A stretch of DNA of 64,000 bases from Gossypium raimondii (taxonomy: Eukaryota > Streptophyta > Magnoliopsida > Malvales > Malvaceae). The translations under genes and the position numbers were made by a program. Positions 11,576-22,187 of this stretch are shown here, piece by piece; within the stretch, counting starts at the first letter, position 1, and the number at the start of each line of letters is the position of its first letter. Below the pieces are notes generated by a model. The model ran no database searches. It saw nothing but the letters and a program-made list of their open reading frames with translations, and was not told where the DNA came from. The DNA lies in the NCBI RefSeq assembly GCF_025698545.1, contig NC_068571.1, positions 42,317,733 through 42,381,732 of the forward strand, in the 5' to 3' direction.

Positions 11576-11990
11576 TTCAAAACGGCGCCGTTTTCGAATG
11601 AATTAAACTTTTGGTGGCGTTTTTAGGAAAACGCCACAAATAATGCAATTCCAGACCACGAAAACGGTGTCGTTTCTGTTCATAGCTGTAATATTTAGTG
11701 GCGTTTTTATAAAAATGCCACAAACAATGCAATTATTCCAGACCACGTAAAACGGTGTCGTTTCTGTTCACAGCTGTAATATTTAGTGGCGTTTTTAGGA
11801 AAACGCCATAAATAATGCAATTCCAGACCACGAAAACGGTGTCGTTTCTGTTCACAGCTGTAATATTTTGTGGCGTTTTTTATTAAACGCCACAAAAAAT
11901 GCAATTTCAGACTAACAAAACAGCGCCGTTTCTGTTAAAAGGTTTAATTTTTTGTGGCGTTTGGTCTATAAACGCCGCAAAGGTGTTTTA
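11576..11990 (+). repeat. Internal CACTA repeat array (84-88-bp unit)
   Basis: A unit with AACGGTGTCGTTTCTGTTCA, CAGCTGTAATATTT and GGCGTTTTTAGGAAAACGCC recurs with CGTTTCTGTT at 11671, 11759 and 11843, spacings of 88 and 84 bp. Partial copies flank it at 11580 and 11925. Each unit contains a short hairpin (GGCGTTTT/AAAACGCC), the same theme as the element's terminal arrays. It is immediately followed by the probable start of the transposon's own transcription unit. Confidence 0.75.
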
Positions 11991-12039
11991 ATATTTTTTC
12001 TCAACGATGCCGTTTCTGCAGATGTTGTTTAACTTACCA

Positions 12040-12217
12040 TTTTTACTCACTCGACAAAGACAGAAAGAAAAGGCAAGTGAAAACGCCGATTGGGAAAGGG
12101 AAAAAACCTAAGAAAATATTCTAAGCAAGAAAGGGGAGGAGAAATCAGAAATCATCAAAGAGGAAGCAACGATTGCGCCATTCTTGACAGTAGTTGCAGA
12201 ATATCTGGTTAAAAGGT
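12040..12217 (+). promoter_or_regulatory. Probable leader exon of the CACTA transposase transcript
   Basis: A purine-rich leader (CAAAGACAGAAAGAAAAGG, GAAGCAACGATTGCGCC) ends in the donor AAAAG|GTATG with GT at 12216-12217. It lies between the internal repeat array and the transposase coding region, where En/Spm elements usually begin their transcript. No ATG in it opens a long frame, so I read it as untranslated. This is inference from position and splice-site look only. Confidence 0.35.
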
Positions 12218-14794
12218 ATGCGTTTAATCCTTCTGAAGAACATGTTCTTGATTTGGGGTTTTGGGTGCATTGTGTTTTTTGAATTTGGGGCTTAGAAAAA
12301 AAAATAGATTTTGGGGTTTGCGGTTTAGGTTAAAACACCATTCTTGTTTGGGAATTTGGGGAACTTGTGAATTATTTATTTAGCAATTTAGGAAAAATTT
12401 GTTTAGGAAAAATTTGTTTAGGAAAAATTTGGGAATTATTTGTTTAGGAAAAATTTTGTCTATATAGGGGTTGCCCGAATACAAAACACAGCCAATAATA
12501 AAACTAGGAGCATCAATGGCGTGGCCATGAAAATGAAATTGTTAAGATTGAAGACAGGGACAGACCTTCCGATTTTAGGAAAGTCGGATATGATTTGTTG
12601 AAGCTATAAAAAAAGTGCTTTCGCCAATGACAAATGCTCCTTTAGTTGGTTTGAGTTATGTTTTGCACAACTCATGTTGAATATATAATTATTTATTGTG
12701 ATTATTTTGTTTAGATTTTTTTTTGGAAGAAAACTCATAAAATAACTTAAAGTTTAATAGCGTTGTACATGATGGATTGTGGGTGTTCTTCAATAAGCAA
12801 AGTTTAAGCTAAGCTTGGCAAGTTGTGGGTCACTTTCTTTCCATCTCCTTTAATAAGGAAGATTTGGCATTCTTCAAAAGTATTCATCTTAGCCTGTTGT
12901 TTCTCCATTACAGCGATTTTTGGAGAAGCATAAAAGGGTAATGACAGCCCTTCTGGTCATGGTAGTATTTGGGTAACTAATGGGTAACTAATGCATTATC
13001 ATCTTTATGGCTGTGGAAAGTTAAGTTTAATCTGGGTTCCTTTTAAACATATGTGGCAACTAGGACAATAAGCAAAACTGTTTTATATGTCAGTATATAT
13101 GATTGTGGATGGTGCTGGTGAGCTTGAGAATACATTCCCTTTAATAGCTCTGCTAATATTTTGCATATGGACTAGACAAGAGATACTAGTGCATAATACT
13201 AGTGCAAAACTGTTTTATATGTCAGTATATATGATTGTGGATGGTGCTGGTGAGCTTGAGATCATGATTCTTTATGGCTGTGGATGGTGCTGATTTTTCA
13301 ATATTCAAATAAGATTTTTAATTTTGGATTTTGTTATATTTAAGTTTTATACTAATTCTTTCCTGTTTATTTGGAACTAACTTACTTATGTTTTCCTTTT
13401 TATTTTTATTTTTTGCAGTAGTTTGCTCCGAAGTCCAGGAAATTGAGGTATTTATTCCTATGTTTCCCACCTCGGTTTTTTTAAAAAAACACCTCCAAAT
13501 GTTTAAATTTTGGATTTTGTTACTTTAATTATTAGTTTTGAGTTTTAAAAGGGAGTTTTAATTAAGAAATTTTTTTTACGCTGTGGGTATCGGTTTATTT
13601 ATCATTTTTTAATTATATGTTGCTAGCTCAATTTGCATGTTACTTTGCCAAATTTTTCCATAACTGCAAGGTATAAACTATGATTGTAATTCTTGTACGT
13701 ATTTTTTACCCAAGCAAAAACAATTACGCAAATGATTAAAATTCTTAAATCAGTTTATATATTTGAGTAAGTGAATAAATTATGGGCAAATAGTGGATTC
13801 GTTTTAAAGTGAACAAATTATCGATTTTCAAGGATCTTGTCAATTAATAAATTATCGACGTTAGTTCTCATTTATGCGATTGAATGTTAAATTTATTACT
13901 AAAATACATTACTTACTAAAATAAATTACTTACTAAAATTTATGGGCAATTTATTACTAAAATACATTACTTACTAAAATACATTACTTACATAAATTTG
14001 TTTAAATTTATTACTAAAATACATTACTTACTAAAATAAATTACTTACTAAAATTTGTTTAAATTTATAACTAAAATACATTACTTACTAAAATTTGTTT
14101 AAATTTATTACTAAAATACATTACTTACTAAAATTTGTTTAAATTTATTACTTAAATATGTTACTTAAATTTATTACTTAAATAATTATAAATAAGATGC
14201 ATAAAAGTGCTATACTTACATCATACATATCTTACATAACCAAAAGATTGCTATAAATAAACCATTTATTAAAGAGTATACCTTATAATTAATTTTTGTT
14301 ATCATGTTATCATAAAAGATAAAATAAAATATAAAAATATGTGGAATATTAAAATTGACTATTAAAATAAAATGTTATTTTATTAAATATTATTAATAAT
14401 TATAAAAAAATATGTGGAATATTAAAATTGACTATTAAAATAAAATGTTATTTTATTAAATATTATTAATAATTATATTAGTAATGTTATTAAATTATAT
14501 ATTATTTTATTAAATAATACATAATATCTTACAACTTACATAATACATTTAACTTACATAACTTACATAATACATAATAACTTACAACTTACATAATACA
14601 TTTAACTTACAACTTACATAATACATTTAACTTACATAACTTACATAATACTTACAACTTACACAATACATTTAACTTACAACTTACATAATACTTACAT
14701 AATACATTTCACTTACATAATACATTTAACTTACATAACTTACATAACTTACCATTGTAATTTCTGGTGAAAATCAGACTTCAAGATCTAAGAA
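12218..14794 (+). other. Non-coding leader/intron region of the CACTA element with simple repeats
   Basis: This holds a roughly 58-bp direct duplication (AAAACTGTTTTATATGTCAG ... GAGCTTGAG at 13073 and 13205, 132 bp apart). It also has irregular tandem ATTACTTACTAAAAT/TTTGTTTAAATTTA units (13880-14180), a 73-bp direct duplication around GTGGAATATTAAAATTGACT (14341 and 14414), and an ACTTACATAATACATTTA array (14520-14755). I see no coding region. Confidence 0.7.
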
Positions 14795-17700
14795 ATGGAC
14801 CGGTCTTGGATGAATTTGTCAAGGGTAAGCGACGGTTATCGAAATGGAGTACAGACTTTTCTAAATTTTGCATTTCAATATGCAAGCCAAGAGAACATGA
14901 TTCTTTGCCCGTGTAAGAAGTGTGTCAACATAAACTGGCATTATCGTGAAGTTGTATACGAGCATCTAATTATTGATGGGTTTGTTCGGGGTTATAAACA
15001 ATGGTTATTTCATGGAGAATGCCCGCCTAGTACTTCCTCTTCAAGGATGGATGTAACTTATCCTGATACTGCTTACCATCAGTCTGATAGAGGGGATGAC
15101 ATGGAAGGTATGTTGCGGGATGCATTTAATATGCACAATCATGGTGTCAAATCATTCTCAGCGGACTTTATGGCCTCTGATGATTGTAATATTGGTGGAA
15201 ATACTTTTACTGAACCGGGAAGTAGTGTACGTCATGAAGAGCCGAATGGAGAATCGGCGAAGTTCTACGCGCTACTTAATGACATGAACGAAGAACTGTA
15301 TGAGGGATCAAAATTTTCAAAGATGTCCTTCTGTGTTCGTCTTTTTCAATTAAAGTGTTTCGGAGGGTGGACAGGAAACTCGTTGACAATGCTGTTAGAG
15401 TTTTTGAGAGAAATGTTCCCGTCTGCAAAAATCCCTCGGTCATGCAAAGATATGAAGAAGATGATAAAAGATTTAGGCCTTGGGTATAACAAAATCCATA
15501 GTTGCCCAAATGACTGCATGTTGTATTGGGGCGATCGGAGAAACCAACATTGCTGTCATGTATGTGACCACTCTCGTTGGACAAGTAGAAACACAGAAGA
15601 TGGGAACGATGATGAAAATGATGCACAGTCACGGAAGAAGCCAGCCAAGATTTTACGGTATTTTCCGTTGATACCAAGGCTTCAAAGGCTTTTCATGTCG
15701 TCGAAGACAGCGGAGTCAATGACATGGCACCATGATGGACGAACCGTTGATGGATTACTAAGGCATCCGACAGATTCTTTAGCTTGGAAATCATTTGACA
15801 ATAAATTTACAAGCCGCAAGCGATCCTAGGAGTGTGAGGCTTGGGCTAGCATCGATGGATTTAATCCTTTCAAGATCATGAGCACCGCCTCAAGATTTGG
15901 CCAAGAGTGCTTGTTCCTTACAATCGCCTCCGTGGATTTGCATGAAGCAATCTTCCCTTATCTTATCTATGATTATCCACGAGAGAAAGGGCCCGGAATG
16001 ATATCGACATTTATTTGCAGCCACTTATTGAAGAGTTAAAACAATTGTGGGTGGTGTCGAGACATACGATGTCTTGAAAGGAGAACTTTAATTTACGTGC
16101 GACTTTAATGTGGACCATTAATGACTTTCCGCTTATGCCAATTTATCCGGTTGGAGTACCAAGGGTCGTTATCGTGTCCTTGTTGTCTGCACAAACATGT
16201 TCGCAATGGTTGTACAATGGGAAGAAATTCTCTTACATGGGGCATCGTCGGTGGTTACCGGAAAATCATAGATTTAGATTTGAGTTTCAGATTTGATCAT
16301 GAAGAGTTCAGAGAAGCTCCTTCGCAGACCAGTGGCTCTGAAATCTTGTTCATGTTGGAAGATATGAATTTCATTTATGGGAAGATGAACCAACCGCCAA
16401 ACACGCAAAGAAATAGAAGATCCAATAATGAAGCTGATGATGACTCTGATGAAGAGGACGATCCTAATGAGGCGGAGTTGTGGAAAAAAAGAAGTATTTT
16501 TTTTGAGTTACCTTATTGGGAGCATCACCTTCTACGACACAATCTTGATGTTATGCACATTGAGAAAAATGTATGCGAGAACATTGTGGGTACAATTTTG
16601 AATGTCGACGGAAAATCAAAAGACAATCTTCAGAGTCGACTTGATTTAGTCCAAATGGGAATCCGACCTGATCTTCATCCCAATCCACTTCCGAATGGGA
16701 AATATCGGTTCTGTATACTTTTTTCAATGTCGAAGACGGAAAAGAATTGTTACGCACGGTGTTGAAGGATATAAAGGTTCCAGATGCGTATGCATCAAAT
16801 ATATCTCGATGTGTTAGTGTTAAAGATCGAAGATTATATTCGCTAAAATCACATGACTATCACAACTTGATGCAAGATTTACTGCCAGTGGCTCTACGAT
16901 GTTGTATGTCCAAGAAGGTGACGTCTTGTATAATTGAACTATCCAACATAATGAAAGCCATTTGTGGCAAAGTTTTGGACGTTCAAGAACTTCAGAAGGT
17001 ACAGGATCGAGCCGCTTTGACTTTATGCAACATGGAGAAAATCTTCCCACCTTCCTTCTTCACCATTATGGTTCACTTGATAATCCATCTCCAGCACGAA
17101 GCAATTCTTGGCGGACCCGTTTTCTATCGATGGATGTATCCCATAGAAAGTTGTTAATTAAAATTTTTAAAGTTTTCCTTCATTCACCTCTATGCCTTTA
17201 GTTTCAATAATTAAGAAATGTTGTATATTGTGTTTAGGTTTCTATCCAAATTAAAGTCTTACTGCCGCAACAAGCGATATCCAGAAGGATCGATTGCTGA
17301 AGGCCTACTTGGCGAAAGAATGTATGACCTTCGCTCAAGATATTTGGAAGATGTTGAAACAAGGTTAAACAGACCAAATAGGAATGCTGGACTCACGGAC
17401 CATAACTTAGCCGATACTTATTTGTTCCAAAGTTTTGGAGAACCAATCGGAAAAGTTGAAATTACAGAATTAGATCATTTATCGTGGGTACAAGCACATC
17501 GATATGTTCTGTTTCACCACGAATTATTGGAACCTTTACGGAAGTAAGTTCTACAAATTTGATAAATATTTATCAAACTAATAACTGTTTATCTTCTAAC
17601 AAAGATCACATTTTTTTAACACAGTGAGTACAAACAAATATTGAGATCTCGTTATGCTCCCGAAGAACACAACATCGAGATATCAATAAGTTGTTTCGAA

Positions 17701-18459
17701 TCTTTTTATGAATGGTTAAGCCAAACGGTATGCAGTTCGAGCTTCCGCTTACAAATAATAATGTTTTCTCATAACAAATGAATTACTCAGTTTACTTTCC
17801 ATTCAATAGGTTTGGAGTGGGAAGAACGTAAACGACGATGTTAAATGGCTCTCCCAAGGTCCAAATCGAGTGGTTAAAAGATATAGTGCGTTCCTCATCA
17901 ACGGATTCAGATTTCATACAAAATATCGCGAGAGGTTGAGGAAAACGCAAAATTGTGGAATAGTTGTCAATTCTGCAATTACAAGTTATGCTAGTGCTAG
18001 GGACAATAATCCTGTCGAGGGAAATGTGGAATATTTCGGACAACTTACTGACATAATTGAGTTGGATTACTACGGCAAATGGAAAGTTGTCTTATTTCGT
18101 GGTGATTGGGCCGATGTTAATACAGCTCGTGGAATTAAGCAAGATCAATTTGGTTTTACAATGGTGAACTTTGACCGATTGATTCACACAGGACAACAAG
18201 CGATAGATGAGTAGTATGTATTCTCATCTCAAGTCAAACAAGTTTTTACTCAAAAGATCCAACTGATGAGGGTTGGTACGTTGTACTCCGTAACATCCCT
18301 AGAGACTTGTTTGACATGGGCAGTGGAAGTAGAGATAACATCGACGATAGATCAGTAACTTTGCCCTTCCCAGAACAAAACTTAAACGATAATATCCCTA
18401 GTACTAGTGCACAATTTGGATGGGTTCGTCAGGATACCGATGAAGATATTTACGAATAA
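14795..18459 (+). pseudogene. TNP2-like CACTA transposase (TNPD class), degraded
   Basis: It begins MDRSWMNLSRVSDGYRNGVQ with the transposase-associated domain (about residues 1-75, CPCKKCVN motif). The TNP2 (Transposase_21) core follows (HSCPNDCMLYWGDR, HCCHVCDHSRW). The first frame runs 14795-15829 and then breaks. Recognisable TNP2 text continues in shifting frames at 15830-16300 (CCLH, WLYNGKKFSYMGHRRWLP), 16121-16765 (WEHHLLRHNLDVMHIEKNVC) and 16747-17157 (DUF4218-like, LKSHDYHNLMQDLLPVALR). Introns probably separate 17157-17237 and 17547-17625. A DUF4216-like block (NPVEGNVEYFGQLTDIIELD) lies at 17870-18214 and the gene ends EDIYE-stop at 18459. At least three small frame breaks in 15829-16765 make it inactive unless they are assembly errors. 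Confidence 0.85.
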
Positions 18460-18609
18460 TGATGTAGTAAGATTTTACGATTGTTTAATTATATGTAATA
18501 TCATAATTTAAATCTTCGTCTTATTATATGTTTCAACTGTTTTATATTTGCTGTTATTGTTGTAATTAGCTATTAAGTTATTAACTATTTTATGTGTATT
18601 GTAGATAAA

Positions 18610-20241
18610 ATGCCTAGAAGAAAAATTCTAAGGGGAAGCATTGTTCAAAATAATCCAAACTCGATGTAAAATCTTGAACAATGCATGCTAGCTTGGATAT
18701 TCAAATGTTCCGATTACAGCTGAGGATCCTACAGAAGTTCAAAGTAATTTTACATTTAATTTACATGCGTGTTTCTGTTATAGTTGATTTATTTTTCAAA
18801 TTCTTATATTATAATATACCATTTGTAGCTGAAAATGGTGGGACGCGCAGAGGTCGAGGACGTACGCTACTTAGAGAGTTGTACGAGTTAGATCCAGTCG
18901 AGCGTGTCAAAGTTGGACGAAACAGTTTTGGTCAGCCTGTTGGATCAGAAGCTCGACTTTTAGCTGGATACATGGGCATTTTAGCATGAAATCCGAACAT
19001 GTTACCTATAAACTACGAGTCATGGCATCAAATGCCCGATAGCAACAAAAACCAAGCCCTCGATAATATTAAGGTAACAAAATGTTAATGTCATCTATAA
19101 TGCAGGCGAGGTTTGCTTTAGAGGTCTCGGATGCTTATGTAAAGAAGGCATTGGGAAAAAGATGGAGAGACAACAAAAGTACTTTGAAGAAAAATTATTA
19201 TAAGACAAAAACAACCCTCGATGAGAAATTGCAAAATGTCCCGCCGGGTATGTTGAGGTACCAATGGGAAGATGCGGTTAGATTTTGGCATTCGAATAAA
19301 GGCGAGGTCTGACGTCCTTCTAAACTATTGTAATTATTTTGGTTTATAGTATTTTCTATTTACGTACTAAAAAATTTCATAACATAGGATCGTGAACAAG
19401 TTGGAATAAGTAGCAGGCAGAAACAAAAATTCACCCACACAGCCGGGTCGAGAAGTTTCGCATGTGTAGCTTAGGCGGAGGTATTTTTAAATTTTTTAAT
19501 ATTGTCGAATATGTATAACTTTCTATTAAATAATATTTATACTACTATATTGTAGGAACAGTCGTCGGTCAAAAGTTGGACGCCTTCAACTTTTGAAATT
19601 ACACATAGGAAGAAAGATGGATCTCCATGACTCTCAAGTCTTTGAAATAATGGTACGTTTACTTAATACGATTTGACTTATTTTAGTTATTTATAGTGTT
19701 TATTTTCTAATGGTTTAATTCATTGCTTGTAATGCGACTATTGTTATGTTGCATATGTTTTTCAATATATAATATTGCGTTCCTAACTATGTGATATATT
19801 TATTAGGAAAAACTAAAGGATAAAAAGGCGGAGTACGAAGCAATTGCTTCTAGTGATAGTTCGGTTCATCTTGAAGATATTGATAACCGGATTATTACTG
19901 AAGTTTTGGGTCCTGAAAGGTATGGTCGGGTTCGATTTCAAGGATCTTTTGTTAGCCCAACCCAATATTTTGGATCCAGCTCCCACCAATACATGGCTTC
20001 GGGGAGTCAGGCTCAAGCTGAAGTTCAGAGGTTAAAAGACCAGATGGCTCAGATGCAAGCGACTACAATTGAGGTTCAAAGGAAATATGAAGAACTCCAG
20101 CTACAACTTAAAGCAGAGGCGGAAGCGAGGGAAGCAGCGGCTGCAGCGAGAGAAGCAGAGCAGAGCAAAAAGTATGACGAACTTCAGCAGCAGTTTCAGA
20201 TTATGATGAAGATGTTTAAGTCGCAACTTCCGCCTTCATAG
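18610..20241 (+). pseudogene. TNPA-like second gene of the CACTA element, with early nonsense codon
   Basis: It starts with ATG at 18610 (MPRRKILRGSIVQNNPNSM) and meets TAA (18667-18669) directly after. Later exons carry the plant En/Spm 'Ptta' region, with GRTLLRELYELDPVERVKVG at 18840-18990 and ARFALEVSDAYVKKALGKRW at 19108-19312. An AGSRSFACVA segment follows near 19440, and a C-terminal coiled-coil (QAEVQRLKDQMAQMQ, then Glu/Ala/Lys heptads) ends at 20241. In En/Spm the partner protein binds the subterminal repeats and holds the two ends together. The coiled coil is consistent with dimerisation. Exon joins are inferred and not all splice sites were fixed. Confidence 0.75.
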
Positions 20242-20459
20242 TGTATGACATAAATATTTTTATCATTTTAACATTTAACATTTAACATTTTTTGCAAAAA
20301 CAATATGAATTCACTTTTATTTATTGATATTAATATTATTTTATTCCCTTATGTTGAAATATTATATAAATTTATTGCTATTGGTTGCTTTTGAAATGTT
20401 GGTTTTGAATTTTTGCTACAGGAGGGCCGAAAAAATGAAAAATTTAATATAAAAAAATC

Positions 20460-20991
20460 CCCAAAATAGTGGCATTTTTGTATAAAAGCGCCACTAAAGA
20501 ACATGTTCTTTCGCAGCGTTTGTAAAAAAATGCCACTAAAGACCATGTTCTTTAGAGGCGCTTAGAAAAAAACACCGCTAAAGAACATGATCTTTAGCGG
20601 CGTTTTTCCTTAAGCGCCGCTAAAGAACATGTTCTTTAGCGGCGTTTTTTTCTAAACGCCGCTAAAGAACGTGGTCTTTAGCGGCGTTTTTTTACAAGCG
20701 CCGCTAAAGAACATGGTCTTTAGTGGCATTTTTTTACAAACGCCGCGAAAGAACATGTTCTTTAGCGGCGTTTTTTTCTAAGCGCCGCTAAAGAACATGG
20801 TCTTTAGCGGCGTTTTTTTCTAAGCGCCGCTAAAGAACATGGTCTTTAGCGGCGTTTTGTTTGTAAACGCTGCAAACGTTTGCGACGTTTTCGTTAGCGG
20901 CATTTTTTGCGGCGCTTGAAGAAGCGCCGCAAAGATCTTTAGTGGCGTTAAAAAGCGCCGCTAAAGGCCTAAAAAAACGCCGCTAAAAACC
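20460..20991 (+). repeat. Right subterminal repeat array of the CACTA element (about 42-bp unit)
   Basis: About ten copies of a quasi-palindromic unit: TCTTTAGCGGCGTTTTTTTC, TAAGCGCCGCTAAAGAACAT, GG. CTTTAGC restarts at 20592, 20634 and 20676, a 42-bp step. Every unit can fold on itself through TTTAGCGGCG/CGCCGCTAAA. The core word is the same as in the left array, but unit length and spacer differ (42 versus 112 bp), so the two ends have evolved their arrays independently. Confidence 0.85.
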
Positions 20992-21009
20992 TGTTTTGGT
21001 GTAGTGTAT

Positions 21010-21740
21010 ATACAAACACATACGAAGATTTTTTGGATTAATTTCAAATTAGTCCTAAAATAATAATTGAGTTTTATCTTGATATCTAAACTTCAAAACA
21101 TTATAATTAAATCCTTGAAGCATCAGTATGATATTAACCAAATTTTTTGGTCAACTAAGCCATTAACTTGGATGTTAAATGTTAGATAATATAGAATTTA
21201 TTTAAAATAAGTTGATCAAATTATAATAACATGAAGATTGTGGGTTTAAAGATGATTCAATGTTTAATATCTTGATTTTATTTTATGTAAATTTGAATAT
21301 GAATGTGACATTTTATTAGAGTACAACCTACTTATAATTAGATTAAATTGATCAATTCATCGTTAAATGGTAATAGAAGACTAACAAAGTGCATTTGTAT
21401 AAATATTTTTCAAGTCATTAAAATAGGAATAATCCCTATTTAGAGTGTCTGATAGGTAGTTTACTCTAATTCTAGAGTGACTGACATGATAATGCACAAT
21501 TAGTCTTTCCTTACAATTTAACAGTGAAGTGACCAATTCGATCAATTTCAATTTTGAGGTGACCAAATTAACAAAAAAATTTGACTAATCAAAATAGGAA
21601 TGACCCATATTTAGGGTGACTAACTAAGTAATTTATCCATCAAATAAAAATATAGAGATTAAATCTACAACTTTCATAAAGTATAAATACTAATAGCAAA
21701 ATTTAACTAAAAATATAAAAAAATTATTACAGGGTATGCA
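21010..21740. other. Host intergenic DNA between the CACTA and Mutator elements
   Basis: AT-rich, no gene seen. Because the CACTA element is inserted in the F-box promoter, this stretch is the displaced distal upstream sequence of the SNE-like gene. Words such as ATTAGTCCTAAAATAATAAT and GATTAAATTGATCAATTC hint at old inverted-repeat elements, but I could not define one. Confidence 0.5.
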
Positions 21741-21786
21741 TGAATTGGCAGCTAAATTGTGCATATATGCTGATTTTATTTTTTAA
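21741..21786 (+). repeat. MULE left terminal inverted repeat and target duplication
   Basis: TGAATTGGC (21741-21749) is the target-site copy. The terminal repeat starts at 21750 with AGCTAAATTGTGCATATATG. Beyond 21786 the two ends of the element diverge, so the terminal repeat is short (37 bp) for a MULE. Confidence 0.9.
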
Positions 21787-21888
21787 CTTAAGGAAATAGG
21801 TCGTTTTTTACTTTATTTTCCCAACAGCTTTTTAAACGTTAGCAACGGTAAAAAATTTTAAAGGCCAACGATAATTTTTCCCCTATAA

Positions 21889-21902
21889 ATACCAAATCAT
21901 TT
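21889..21902 (+). promoter_or_regulatory. TATA box of the MULE mobile-domain gene
   Basis: CCCCTATAAATACC is followed by a pyrimidine-rich start region (CTCTCTTCACTC at about 21907-21918) and a leader with a probable intron ending at ATAAATAG|GTGG (22187). Spacing and context are those of a plant TATA promoter lying 140 bp inside the element end. Confidence 0.55.
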
Positions 21903-22187
21903 TCCACTCTCTTCACTCAAATCTAACTCTATCAATTCTCTTAAGTTTAGTTCGAAATTTTCCTATACACTTGTTTAAAAATACTATAGTTTTATTTAAT
22001 TATTCTGTATATTCATTTCAATTAAATTTTCACAAATTACAAGCTCTCTAATTCATTTCGAAAACAATCACATTTCTGCCACTCAAGCGATAATGATAAG
22101 GAGAAATTTTAAATTTCGTTATTTTCAATTAAGTTAAGTTTAAAGTTTTTTAATTTTTAAAATATTTTATTTTTTCGATATAAATAG

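Larger units (their letters stand above)
9143..21006 (+). mobile_element. CACTA (En/Spm) DNA transposon, 11.86 kb
   Basis: The left end is CACTACACCAAAACA (9143-9157) and the right end is its exact inverse, TGTTTTGGTGTAGTG (20992-21006). Both are flanked by the trinucleotide TAT (9140-9142 and 21007-21009), the 3-bp target duplication typical of CACTA elements. Subterminal GC-rich repeats containing TTTAGCGGCG and CGCCGCTAAA occur at both ends and probably serve as transposase-binding sites. Inside are a TNP2-like gene (14795-18459) and a TNPA-like gene (18610-20241), both on the plus strand and both carrying disabling changes. Clean ends with degraded genes suggest an element that could be moved only by transposase supplied elsewhere. 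Confidence 0.95.

Noticed and set aside
13087..13528. Short plus-strand frames within the CACTA interior
   Set aside because: One is produced by the 132-bp-spaced direct duplication and the other is low-complexity. Neither resembles transposase.
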